Assembly (NCBI GenBank): GCA_032123035.1
Contig: JAQBFV010000324.1
Location: 1-12,113 of the forward strand
Length of the DNA stretch: 12,113 nucleotides
Direction: 5' to 3'
Source: SG8-41 sp032123035
Lineage (GTDB): Bacteria > Pseudomonadota > Gammaproteobacteria > Burkholderiales > SG8-41
Made by a program: the position numbers and the translations under genes. Positions 1 to 7,408 of the stretch are shown here, in pieces; position 1 is the first letter of the stretch; each line of letters opens with the position of its first letter. The notes beneath the pieces were generated by a model. It was not told the origin of the DNA, made no database searches, and worked only from the letters and a program-made list of their open reading frames with translations.

Positions 1-513
1 ATCATCCTCGGGCTGCTCATCTCGACACACCACCTGTTCGGCACCCCGTGGATGCCGCCGATAGTCTATCGGCCGATCTGGGAGGATCCGCTCTACAATC
101 TTTCCATGCTCATCTGGCCGGCGGTGGCCACCGGCTACCGCTACTCGGCGGTCGCAACCCGCATGACGCGCTCGGCGCTGCTCGAGGTATTGCGCGAGGA
201 CTATGTGCGCACCGCGCGCGCCAAGGGCCTGTGGGAAAAACTCATCATCCGGCGCCACGCCCTCAAGAACGCAATGCTGCCAGTGATCACCGTAATCGGC
301 ATCGAGTTCGCTTTCCTCATGGGCGGGCTGGTGGTGACCGAGCAGGTCTTCAACCTGAACGGGCTCGGCAAACTGTTCGTCGAGTCGGTGATCAACAACG
401 ACTACAACATGACCCAGTCCCTGGTGATGCTCGTGGTGATGGTATTTATTTTTGTGAACTTCGTGGTGGACATCTGCTACGCCTGGCTCGACCCGCGTAT
501 CCGGTATAGCTGA
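1..513 (+). CDS. Peptide/nickel-type ABC transporter permease, DppB-like (3' part only)
   Basis: This is the C-terminal ~170 residues of an inner-membrane permease of the DppB/OppB family; the reading frame is open to the left edge, so the start lies outside the window. The family normally has about 300-340 residues, so roughly half is present. The EAA loop that docks onto the ATPase is visible around nucleotides 184-262 (EVLREDYVRTARAKGL, then a basic stretch ending in LKNAMLPVIT), followed by hydrophobic membrane segments and the usual family ending, WLDPRIRYS. The stop is ten bases before the next permease gene, so the two are co-transcribed and should form the heterodimeric channel. The substrate cannot be read from this part: peptides, nickel and other small solutes are all carried by relatives. 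Confidence 0.93.
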   Translation: MILGLLISTHHLFGTPWMPPIVYRPIWEDPLYNLSMLIWPAVATGYRYSAVATRMTRSALLEVLREDYVRTARAKGLWEKLIIRRHALKNAMLPVITVIGIEFAFLMGGLVVTEQVFNLNGLGKLFVESVINNDYNMTQSLVMLVVMVFIFVNFVVDICYAWLDPRIRYS

Positions 514-523
514 GGGCCAACTT

Positions 524-1432
524 ATGAAACTGAGTGCAGCTGCTGTAGGTAGTGTCGAATTCGAAACCGAACTCGCGGCGGCAAGACCACCCCTCTTCAA
601 GGCATTGGGCAAGTGGGTACGCAACCAGCCGCTCGGGGCCGTGAGCGGCGTCGGCGTATTTATCACGATTCTCATTGCGGTCTTCGCGGGGCAACTCGCA
701 CCGTTCGACCCGGTGGAAGCCCACTACGAGGCCATGACGGCGGCACCGAGCGCCGAGTACTGGCTGGGTACCGACCAGTTCGGACGCGATCTTCTATCGC
801 GCATCATCTGGGGCGCACGCACTGCGCTGTTCATCGGTTTCACTTCCGCGATCCTGGGGGCCACATTGGGCCTGGTGCTTGGCGTGACCAGCGCCTATTT
901 CGGCGGTTTGTTCGACCTCCTGTTTCAGCGTGTGATGGACGTGTTTCTCGCGTTCCCGCTCATCATCATGGCGCTCGCCGTGGTCGCGATTTTCGGCACG
1001 GGGCCGGAAAATGTAATCATCGCGATTACCATCCCATTTATCCCGCGCTGCGCCCGCGTAGTGCGATCCAGTGCGCTGACGATTCGCGAGATGCCCTATG
1101 TGGACGCTGCTCGCGCCCTGGGCTATAGCCACACGCGCATCATTCTGCGGCACATGGCGCCGAACTGCATGGCACCCTACCTCATCATGCTGACCACGTT
1201 TCTCGGCCAGGCGATCCTGCTGGAGGCTTCGCTGTCCTACCTCGGCCTGGGCGTGCAGGAGCCCATCGCGGCGTGGGGCCTGATGCTCCAGGGCGGCGCG
1301 GAAGAGTACGCCGAGAGCGCGCCCTGGATCGCGATCTTTCCGGGGCTGGCCATCACGCTGGCGGTGTTTGCCTTCAACCTTTTTGGTGATTCCGTCCGCG
1401 ACACCCTGGACCCGAAACTGCGCGCCCGGTAG
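524..1432 (+). CDS. Peptide/nickel-type ABC transporter permease, DppC-like
   Basis: A 302-residue inner-membrane permease, full length for the DppC/OppC family, and partner of the preceding DppB-like protein. A cytoplasmic N-terminal stretch (about 1-38) precedes the first membrane helix (about 40-58). The OppC hallmark LGTDQFGRDLLSR lies at 81-93, and the EAA loop that contacts the ATPase at about 189-212 (EMPYVDAARALGYSHTRIIL). The protein ends in the typical DTLDPKLR. The ATG lies ten bases after the dppB-like stop, with a GAGGG at 512-516 as a possible ribosome binding site. The ATPase gene follows only after a 216-bp spacer with a hairpin, unusually wide for such operons. Family assignment is secure; substrate is unknown. 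Confidence 0.95.
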   Translation: MKLSAAAVGSVEFETELAAARPPLFKALGKWVRNQPLGAVSGVGVFITILIAVFAGQLAPFDPVEAHYEAMTAAPSAEYWLGTDQFGRDLLSRIIWGARTALFIGFTSAILGATLGLVLGVTSAYFGGLFDLLFQRVMDVFLAFPLIIMALAVVAIFGTGPENVIIAITIPFIPRCARVVRSSALTIREMPYVDAARALGYSHTRIILRHMAPNCMAPYLIMLTTFLGQAILLEASLSYLGLGVQEPIAAWGLMLQGGAEEYAESAPWIAIFPGLAITLAVFAFNLFGDSVRDTLDPKLRAR

Positions 1433-1490
1433 CCGCTTGCCAGCCGCGGCGTCCGAATCAGAACTTTCGGCGCACGACTAACGGCACATA

Positions 1491-1521
1491 CGGGTTGCCC
1501 GCAGGACGATAGGGCGACCCG
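1491..1521 (+). other. Hairpin in the permease-ATPase spacer
   Basis: CGGGTTGCCC (1491-1500) and GGGCGACCCG (1512-1521) can pair over ten positions, with one G-U pair and an 11-base loop. No T run follows, so it does not look like an intrinsic terminator. A second, imperfect GC-rich dyad lies at 1571-1592. The 216-bp spacer 1433-1648 otherwise contains no convincing gene. An mRNA processing or stability element between permease and ATPase genes is possible, but this is inference. Confidence 0.4.
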
Positions 1522-1648
1522 GCACGCAAGCCACAGGACCTTCGAAGCCTTGTCCGGCGTGGCATCGGTGCTCCGGGGCACGCGCCCGGGAGTGCGTTAT
1601 CTCCACCAAGCCTTGCTCGATTTTCTGAACGCCGCGTAGACCTGCTCG

Positions 1649-3694
1649 TTGCCTGTGACCGCGCCGCAAAGCCCCTGGCTGCTCGAAGTCGAATCCCTTC
1701 ATGTTCACTTCGTGACCACGCGCGGCGTGGTGCGCGCAGTTGAAGGCATCACTTACCGGGTAAAGCCCGGCGAGGTAGCGGCGCTCGTGGGCGAATCGGG
1801 CTGCGGCAAGTCGGTATCTTCGCTCGCCATCATGCGGCTCCTTGCGAGGCCCGCCGGGCGCGTGGTCGCCGGGAGGGTTCTCTTCCAGGGCCGCAACCTG
1901 CTCGATCTCACGGAAGACGAGATGCGCAAGATTCGCGGGCGCGACATCGCGATGATCTTCCAGGAGCCGATGACGTCGTTGAACCCGGTGCTGACGATCG
2001 GCTTCCAGATCATGGAGCCGCTCCTCATCCATCTAGGCATGACGCCAGAGCAGGCCCAGGCGCGCGCCATGGAGCTGCTGAAGCTGGTGGGAATATCCGA
2101 CCCGGAGCGCCGGCTCGAGCAGTATCCGCATCAGTTCTCGGGCGGCATGCGCCAACGAGTGATGATCGCCATTGCGCTGGCCTGCAATCCCAAGCTCATC
2201 ATCGCGGATGAGCCGACGACCGCGCTCGACGTGACGATCCAGGCGCAGATCCTCCAACTCATGAAGGATCTTTCGCGTGACCTCGGCATCGCGCTCGTCG
2301 TCATCACGCACAACCTGGGCATCGTGGCGCGCTACGCTGACCGCGTGAACGTCATGTACGCGGCGCGCCTGGCCGAGCAGGGCAGCGCGGCGGACGTGTT
2401 CGCACAGCCCCTGCACCCCTATACCGCGGGACTGCTACGCTCGGTGCCGCGCCTGGACCAGCCGCGCGGCCGGAAGCTCGAGACGATCGAAGGCCTGCCG
2501 CCCAATCTGCTCGATCCGCCGCCGGGCTGCCGCTTCGCGCCGCGCTGCGCGGCGAAAATCGACCGGTGCGAGCGGGAAGTTCCACCGCTGGCGGAGGTCG
2601 CAACCCATCGCCATTCCGCGTGCTTTCGTGCCAAAGAGATGGCGCAGATCGGACCCGCGGGGCTGGGCCTGCAGAGCGCTTCGGCCGAGACGGCCGTGCT
2701 GAAGAAACTCGACAAGGAGCGGCCGCTTCTGCAGGCGCGCGAGCTTTGCACCTATTTCGATGTCTCGACGGGCCTGAAGCTCCTCAAGCACACTCATCTT
2801 GAGGTGCGTGCGGTGGACGGCTTGTCGTTCCAGGTATTTCGCGGTGAGACCGTGGGCCTGGTGGGCGAGTCGGGGTGCGGCAAGACCACTGTCGGCCGCA
2901 CGCTGCTCCGGCTCGAGCAGTCCACTGCAGGCGAGATCGTATTTGACGGCGTGGACGTCACCCACATCCAGGGGCAGGCGCTCAAGGACTATCGCCGCAA
3001 GATCCAGGTGATCTTCCAGGATCCCTACAGCTCGCTCAATCCGCGCATGAAGGTGGGCGAGATCATCGCCGAGCCCATGCTGGTCTTCGATCTCGTGCCC
3101 GACCGCGAAGCGGCACGCGCAAGCGTGTCCGAGCTGCTGACCCAGGTCGGGCTGTTCGACTACATGGCGGAGCGTTTTCCGCACGAACTCTCGGGCGGGC
3201 AGCGCCAGCGCGTGGGCATAGCGCGCGCACTCGCGATGCAGCCCTCGTTCATCGTCTGCGACGAACCGGTGTCAGCGCTCGACGTGTCGATCCAGGCGCA
3301 GATCATCAACCTGCTGGAGGACCTGCAGCAGAAGTTCGGGCTCACGTTTCTCTTCATTGCGCACGATCTCGCGGTCGTGCGCCACATCTCGGATCGCGTG
3401 ATCGTGATGTATCTCGGCAAGGTGATGGAAATCGCGGACCGCGACTCGTTGTACGCCGATCCGCTGCATCCGTATACGCGTGCGCTACTAGACGCGGTGC
3501 CGATTCCTGATCCGGAGCTCGAGGCCCGCCGCGAGCATCGGGTGCTGGGCGGAGAGGTGCCGAGCCCGCTCAATCCTCCACGCGGTTGCGTGTTTCACAC
3601 ACGCTGCCCCATGGCGAGTGAAGAGTGTGAGAGGGTGATCCCCGAGCTGCGGGAAGTTCACCCGCGGCGTTTTGTGGCTTGCATTAAGGTCTAA
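1649..3694 (+). CDS. Fused DppD-DppF dual ATPase of a peptide-type ABC importer
   Basis: A 681-residue protein with two complete ABC ATPase domains in one chain, so it can supply both nucleotide-binding sites of the importer. Domain 1: Walker A GESGCGKS at 48-55, Q-loop Q105, signature SGGMR at 164-168, Walker B with DEP at 187-189, switch His221. Domain 2: Walker A at 406-413, Q457, signature SGGQR at 515-519, DEP at 538-540, His572. Each domain ends in the oligopeptide HPY extension (HPYT at 256 and 607) with four cysteines (294, 300, 307, 325; and 647, 653, 660, 678); in some relatives this motif holds an iron-sulfur cluster. An in-frame stop at 1637-1639 restricts the start to TTG 1649 or GTG 1655. 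Neither has a clear Shine-Dalgarno sequence. The heptamer repeats begin six bases after its stop codon. Confidence 0.95.
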   Translation: MPVTAPQSPWLLEVESLHVHFVTTRGVVRAVEGITYRVKPGEVAALVGESGCGKSVSSLAIMRLLARPAGRVVAGRVLFQGRNLLDLTEDEMRKIRGRDIAMIFQEPMTSLNPVLTIGFQIMEPLLIHLGMTPEQAQARAMELLKLVGISDPERRLEQYPHQFSGGMRQRVMIAIALACNPKLIIADEPTTALDVTIQAQILQLMKDLSRDLGIALVVITHNLGIVARYADRVNVMYAARLAEQGSAADVFAQPLHPYTAGLLRSVPRLDQPRGRKLETIEGLPPNLLDPPPGCRFAPRCAAKIDRCEREVPPLAEVATHRHSACFRAKEMAQIGPAGLGLQSASAETAVLKKLDKERPLLQARELCTYFDVSTGLKLLKHTHLEVRAVDGLSFQVFRGETVGLVGESGCGKTTVGRTLLRLEQSTAGEIVFDGVDVTHIQGQALKDYRRKIQVIFQDPYSSLNPRMKVGEIIAEPMLVFDLVPDREAARASVSELLTQVGLFDYMAERFPHELSGGQRQRVGIARALAMQPSFIVCDEPVSALDVSIQAQIINLLEDLQQKFGLTFLFIAHDLAVVRHISDRVIVMYLGKVMEIADRDSLYADPLHPYTRALLDAVPIPDPELEARREHRVLGGEVPSPLNPPRGCVFHTRCPMASEECERVIPELREVHPRRFVACIKV

Positions 3695-3699
3695 AAGCC

Positions 3700-3720
3700 G
3701 TGAAACGTGAAACGTGAATC
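3700..3720. repeat. Tandem heptamer array, three units
   Basis: Two perfect GTGAAAC units (3700-3706, 3707-3713) followed by one GTGAATC (3714-3720). It begins immediately downstream of the ATPase gene, in the 125-bp spacer between convergent genes. The same family recurs at 3770, 5017, 6416, 7409, 9699 and 9873. Confidence 0.9.
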
Positions 3721-3769
3721 GGACTGCGCGCAGAACCCAGAAATAGCCGCAGATAAACGCCCAAAATCC

Positions 3770-3825
3770 GTGAATCGTGAATCGTGAATCGTGAATCGTC
3801 AGCCGTCAGGCATCAGCCGTCAGAC
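3770..3825. repeat. Tandem heptamer array, eight units, overlapping a stop codon
   Basis: Four perfect GTGAATC units occupy 3770-3797. They are followed in the same phase by diverged units GTCAGCC, GTCAGGC, ATCAGCC and GTCAGAC through 3825. The TCA at 3820-3822 in the last unit is the reverse complement of the TGA stop of the minus-strand enolase-superfamily gene, so the array reaches into the end of that gene. Confidence 0.9.
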
Positions 3826-4926
3826 CTCTCTTGCATAACGGCGGACCTTCGCCTCATCCACGTCAGCCCCGATGCCGGGCCCGGCGGTGAGCGCGACGTG
3901 GCCGCCGGAGAGATCGAGCGGCCGCTTGATGAGGTCGTCGGTCAGGAAAGTGCTGGTCAGGCTCACACCCCAGTCGAGCGTGGGTATCGCAGCCGCAATG
4001 TGCGTCATCGCCGAGGAGGCGATGCCGGTTTCGGCCATCTTACAGGCCAGGTTTACCTTCATGCCGAGCCGCTCGCAGAGTTGCCCGGCCTCGATCACCG
4101 CTTGCATGCCGCCGAGTTTAATGGTCTTGAGGCTGCCGCCGGCGATGCCCACGTCGTGGTGGCGCTTGAGATCCTCCATAGAATGCAGGCCCTCGTCGGC
4201 GCCGATCGGAATTCTGGTCGCCTTTGCGACGCGCCCGATGCCGTCGAGATCACCCACTGGCACCGGCTGCTCAAAAAAAGCGAGGGGCGTGTCGCCGAGC
4301 GCGCGCACGTAGGCGATCGCCTGGTCCACATTCCAACCCTGGTTCGCATCGGAGCAAACGAGCAGCTCGCCATTGCCCAGCGCCTTGCATACTTCGCGGG
4401 TGCGTTCCGCATCATCGAGCGGGTCGCCGATGCCGACCTTGACCTTGAATGCAATGTAGCCCTCCGCCTTGGCCCTGAGCGCTTCCTCGACATCAGCGGC
4501 TGTTCCCTTCCCGCTGCCGATCAGGCGCAATAGCGGTGCTCGCTCGCGCCGCTTGCCGCCCAGCAACTCCCAGGCGGGCTTGCCGGTTGTTTTGCCAAGT
4601 GCGTCGTGCAGCGCCACTTCGATCGCCGACTTGGCGCCGTCGTTGCCGTAGAGATAGCGATCGGAGCGCTCCATGACAGCAGCAATGTCGTCGCCATCGA
4701 TGCCCTCGAGGTGCGGCGTCAGGTGTCGCACGGCCGCGACCATGCCCTGGAGCGTCTCGCCGGTCATCGAGGGTGCGGAGCCCGCCTCGCCCCAGCCCAC
4801 GACGCCTTCCGCGGTCTCGAGGCGCACCAGAACGTTGTTGGCGGCGCGCACTTCCTCGAACGACATCTTGATGGTCTTGACCACCGGGATGCTGATTCCG
4901 ATGGCCTCGATTGTCTTGATCCTCAT
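3820..4926 (-). CDS. Enolase-superfamily enzyme, muconate-lactonizing (MR/MLE) type
   Basis: A 368-residue cytoplasmic enzyme of the mandelate racemase/muconate lactonizing family, which abstracts a proton next to a carboxylate and stabilises the enolate with Mg2+. Visible residues: KVK at 161-163 (Lys163 as catalytic base), metal ligands Asp193 (SDANQGW), Glu219 (FEQP) and Asp244 (GADEG), and Lys267 as the opposite catalytic lysine in SLKTIKLGG. The capping domain fills the N-terminal ~120 residues. The ATG is well supported by AGGAGG (plus-strand CCTCCT at 4932-4937), five bases away. It converges on a peptide-type importer, which suggests dipeptide epimerase, but the DxD pair that grips the dipeptide amino group in Ala-Glu epimerases is not seen: the region reads LDWGVSLTS, closer to muconate cycloisomerase. 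Exact reaction unknown. Confidence 0.9.
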   Translation of the reverse strand: MRIKTIEAIGISIPVVKTIKMSFEEVRAANNVLVRLETAEGVVGWGEAGSAPSMTGETLQGMVAAVRHLTPHLEGIDGDDIAAVMERSDRYLYGNDGAKSAIEVALHDALGKTTGKPAWELLGGKRRERAPLLRLIGSGKGTAADVEEALRAKAEGYIAFKVKVGIGDPLDDAERTREVCKALGNGELLVCSDANQGWNVDQAIAYVRALGDTPLAFFEQPVPVGDLDGIGRVAKATRIPIGADEGLHSMEDLKRHHDVGIAGGSLKTIKLGGMQAVIEAGQLCERLGMKVNLACKMAETGIASSAMTHIAAAIPTLDWGVSLTSTFLTDDLIKRPLDLSGGHVALTAGPGIGADVDEAKVRRYAREV

Positions 4927-4989
4927 TTTGGCCTCCTGTGGAACCCGAATGGTGGACCACGTTGCAGGGCCGACGCAAGCCGGTGACTA

Positions 4990-5279
4990 TTAACCACGGA
5001 ATCACACGACAGGTCCGTGAAACGCGAACCGAAAAACCCTTTACCGCGGATACACACGTAAGCGATTTAAATTCAAGATTTTATTGGTTCTAATTCCATG
5101 TGCTTCCGTGGCTGAGATGTTCTGGTCCTAACCTGATATGGTGTGCTTCCGTGGCCTCCCAACTTTAAAAACATTAACCACGGAACCACACGGAAGCACA
5201 CGGAAATTGTTGTTCCACTCCGGCGCAGTTCCCCGTTCGGGTCTTCGTTCGTGTAATTCCGTGCGATTCCGTGGCGGTG
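4990..5279. repeat. Cluster of period-10 CACGGAAGCA-type repeats filling a divergent spacer
   Basis: The 432 bp between the divergent genes (4927-5358) hold no gene, only degenerate copies of one motif in both orientations. Forward copies are at 4990-5006, about 5043-5060 (diverged), and 5174-5205, where CACGGAACCA, CACGGAAGCA and CACGGAAA follow at a strict 10-base step. Reverse copies: TGTGCTTCCGTGGC occurs twice exactly (5099-5112 and 5142-5155), and ATTCCGTG repeats at a 10-base step in 5256-5273. One GTGAAAC heptamer also occurs, at 5017-5023. Confidence 0.8.
5142..5200. repeat. Inverted repeat within the period-10 cluster
   Basis: TGTGCTTCCGTG at 5142-5153 is the exact reverse complement of CACGGAAGCACA at 5189-5200. 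Flanking bases extend the similarity, because 5178-5185 (CCACGGAA) gives a second possible pairing register. The loop between is AT-rich. A cruciform or RNA hairpin is possible, and it lies upstream of azlC. Confidence 0.6.
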
Positions 5280-5358
5280 TTTTTTTGAGATAACTACTGG
5301 AGCCTCGATTGCTAAATCACGCGCGGCCTGCACTTAGAGACAGAACAAGGCCTTCCCG

Positions 5359-6078
5359 GTGAAAATGAGTAATGACGGTGCGACGCCAGGCTGGCGTCTC
5401 GGCATGCGCGAGGCTTTCGGCGTGCCTGCGGCGGTGGTCGGGCCGGCCTACATCGGCTACGGGTCGCTCGCGGAGGAGTACGGCTTGTCGATCGCGCACA
5501 GCGTGTTCGCGACCGTGACCATCTGGGCGTTGCCCGGGCAGTTGATCCTGATCGAGATGCATGCGATCGGCGCCGCGGCAATCGCGATCGTGCTCGCCTC
5601 GATGCTCTCCGGTGCGCGGTTCCTGCCGATGAGCCTGTCGCTACTGCCGCTCATTCGCGATCCGCGCCACGGCAAAGCGACGGTTTATTTGGCCGCGCAG
5701 TTGCTCTCCATGACCGGGTGGGCCATGGCAATGCGCCGCTGTCCCGACCTGCGCACCGAGGACCGTATTCCGTACCTGATCGGCTTCCAGTTGACGTGCA
5801 TCGCGGTGGCCACGGCGTGTGCCGTCTCCGGACACCTCCTGACCAGCGCATTGCCGCCGTTGGTGCGGCTGGGCCTGGTGTTCCTGGCGCCCGCCTACTT
5901 CCTCGTGATCCTCGCCGGCGAATTGCGCACCCGCGTCGCTGCCATCGCGGTGTCGTGTGGCGCGGTCGCCGGGCCGCTCCTGTACGTCGTCAATCCGCGG
6001 TGGAGCGTAATTGCGGCGGGTGTGATCGGGGGCACGGTGGCGTACCTGATTCAGAGGAGATATGGAAGACGCGTTTGA
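5359..6078 (+). CDS. azlC: AzlC family branched-chain amino-acid export protein
   Basis: A 239-residue polytopic inner-membrane protein of the AzlC (YgaZ) family, the large subunit of branched-chain amino-acid exporters. The N-terminal signature matches the family: MREAFGVPAAVVGPAYIGYG, then SLAEEYGLS, and ALPGQL in the next helix (relatives have a similar GAxQF/PGQL turn). Several further hydrophobic segments follow, ending in the basic IQRRYGRRV. GTG 5359 is favoured over ATG 5365 because AAGG at 5347-5350 is eight bases upstream of it. The end overlaps the start of the azlD-like gene by 17 bases, the usual translationally coupled azlCD arrangement. Leucine, isoleucine or valine export is known for relatives; the actual substrate here is inferred only. 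Confidence 0.9.
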   Translation: MKMSNDGATPGWRLGMREAFGVPAAVVGPAYIGYGSLAEEYGLSIAHSVFATVTIWALPGQLILIEMHAIGAAAIAIVLASMLSGARFLPMSLSLLPLIRDPRHGKATVYLAAQLLSMTGWAMAMRRCPDLRTEDRIPYLIGFQLTCIAVATACAVSGHLLTSALPPLVRLGLVFLAPAYFLVILAGELRTRVAAIAVSCGAVAGPLLYVVNPRWSVIAAGVIGGTVAYLIQRRYGRRV

Positions 6079-6400
6079 GCTCTGGTCAGTGACGGCTGCC
6101 TGCGCCGTAGGCCATTACTTTTGGCGGGGCCTCGGTGTGCCGCTGTCGGGGCGAGTTACCGTGAACAGCGAGCCGTTCAACTGGGTCACGTGCGTCGCCT
6201 ACGCCATGATCGCAGGGCTCGTCATGCGGATCATGATCTTTCCCGCCGGGATGTTGGCGGAAAGTGAGCTCGTCGATCGTCTCGCGGCCTGCGTGCTGGC
6301 GCTGGCCGCGTTCTATGCCTGGCGGCGAAACCTGTTCGTGGGCGTATCCGCTGGCGTCGTGGTGCTGACGCTCGCGAGTTGGGCGCGGACGTTGGGTTAG
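6062..6400 (+). CDS. azlD: AzlD family small membrane subunit
   Basis: A 112-residue, very hydrophobic protein of AzlD (YgaH) size with about four predicted membrane segments (roughly 5-22, 39-58, 67-86 and 90-108). It is the small partner of AzlC in the branched-chain amino-acid exporter. The ATG lies inside the end of azlC, and AGAGGAG at 6053-6059 just before it serves as a close ribosome binding site, so the two genes are probably translationally coupled. Sequence similarity in AzlD proteins is weak; the assignment rests on length, hydrophobicity and the overlap with azlC. Sixteen bases after the stop, the GTGAAAC array begins. Confidence 0.85.
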   Translation: MEDAFELWSVTAACAVGHYFWRGLGVPLSGRVTVNSEPFNWVTCVAYAMIAGLVMRIMIFPAGMLAESELVDRLAACVLALAAFYAWRRNLFVGVSAGVVVLTLASWARTLG

Positions 6401-6415
6401 AATGCCCCAACACCC

Positions 6416-6443
6416 GTGAAACGTGAAACGTGAAACGTGAATC
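6416..6443. repeat. Tandem heptamer array, four units
   Basis: Three perfect GTGAAAC units (6416-6436) and one GTGAATC (6437-6443), directly after the azlCD operon. The order of variants (GTGAAAC units, then GTGAATC) matches the array at 3700-3720 on the same strand. The rest of the spacer to 6585 shows no convincing gene, only two short T runs (6484-6490 and 6557-6563). Confidence 0.9.
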
Positions 6444-6585
6444 GAGCCCGTGTTCGCTTGTTCCGCCTATTTGCGCGCTGCTCTTTTTTTCTTCGATCGA
6501 CGAGTAAGGTCCTGCCGATCACGGATCATGCGGCGTCCAGCGACGGCGACAATTCCGTTTTTTGAGACAGGCTCTAGTTCCAGGT

Positions 6586-7380
6586 ATGGCGGCCATGACT
6601 CCCTGCATTCTCGTTGATCGAAGAGGCCCAATTGCGACGGTGACGTTGAGCAATCCGGAGAAGCTCAACGCCATTACGGTGGCGATGTGGCAGGAGTTCG
6701 CGCGCTTGATGAACGATCTGTCGGCGGCAGAAGACCTCCGCTGCATTGTGCTGCGCGGCGCGGGCGAGAAGTCCTTCGCTGCGGGCGCCGACATCGAGGA
6801 ATTCGCGCGCGCGCGCGACAATGTCGAGCAGGGCAAGCGCTACCACCGCCAGGACGTATTCGGGGCGCTCAAAGCGGTTGACGAGTGCCGTCATCCCACG
6901 GTGGCGATGATTCACGGGCCCTGCGTGGGCGGCGGGCTAGAGATCGCCTGCATGTGCGACATCCGGATCGCCGGCGCCTCGGGGCGGTTCGGCGTGCCGA
7001 TCAACCGCCTGGGTTTTGCCATTGCCTACGACGAGCTGGCGGCGCTCCTGCCGCTCGTGGGGCGCGCGGTGGCGCTGGAGATCCTCGTCGAAGGCCGGGT
7101 CTGGGGCGCGCAGGAGGCCTACGAAAAGGGGCTGGTGAACCGCGTGGTGCCGGATGAGCGGTTGGCCGCAGAAGTCGATGCCACGGTCCGGCGCATTGCG
7201 GAGGGTGCGCCGCTGGTGAACCGCCTGCACAAGAAGATGGTCCGGCGGCTCGCGCCGCTGTCGGTGCCGCTTACGGAAGCGGAGATCGAGGAGAACTTCG
7301 CGTATTTCAATACCGAAGATTACCGCATCGGCTACGATGCCTTCTTGAACAAAAAGAAGCCGAAGTTTATTGGAAAATGA
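6586..7380 (+). CDS. Enoyl-CoA hydratase/isomerase (crotonase) family protein
   Basis: A 264-residue crotonase-fold protein, normal length for the family, expected to act on acyl-CoA thioesters in the cytoplasm. Typical N-terminal strands (GPIATVTLSNPEKLNAI, 14-30), the CoA-binding/oxyanion loop SFAAGADI (63-70), and the second oxyanion segment with HGPCVGGGLEIACMCD at 110-125 are present. Glu119 matches the first catalytic Glu of rat crotonase. The second Glu position, usually in FGQPE, reads FGVPIN (135-140), and the usual GAGGTQ loop is replaced by FAIAYDEL, so simple hydration is uncertain. Start: ATG 6586 or ATG 6595 (AGG at 6582-6584 suits the latter); TTG 6562 is less likely. The CoA-transferase gene follows after a repeat-filled 139-bp spacer. 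Confidence 0.9.
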   Translation: MAAMTPCILVDRRGPIATVTLSNPEKLNAITVAMWQEFARLMNDLSAAEDLRCIVLRGAGEKSFAAGADIEEFARARDNVEQGKRYHRQDVFGALKAVDECRHPTVAMIHGPCVGGGLEIACMCDIRIAGASGRFGVPINRLGFAIAYDELAALLPLVGRAVALEILVEGRVWGAQEAYEKGLVNRVVPDERLAAEVDATVRRIAEGAPLVNRLHKKMVRRLAPLSVPLTEAEIEENFAYFNTEDYRIGYDAFLNKKKPKFIGK

Positions 7381-7408
7381 GCGCCATCGCGGCTGCACGC
7401 ACTGAGGC

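Noticed and set aside
3700..3825. CRISPR-like repetition
   Set aside because: Units are 7 bp with no unique spacers; none of the arrays has CRISPR-sized repeats or cas genes nearby.
3784..4533. 249-codon open frame on the plus strand
   Set aside because: It is antisense to the enolase-superfamily gene and begins inside the heptamer array; no domain is visible.
5285..5317. Possible promoter before azlC (TTGAGA ... TTGCTAAAT)
   Set aside because: Spacing and -10 match are poor; one such match is expected by chance in a spacer of this size.
6557..6585. TTG 6562 as start of the crotonase-like gene
   Set aside because: No ribosome binding site precedes it, and the extra eight residues do not resemble the family; ATG 6586 or 6595 fits better.
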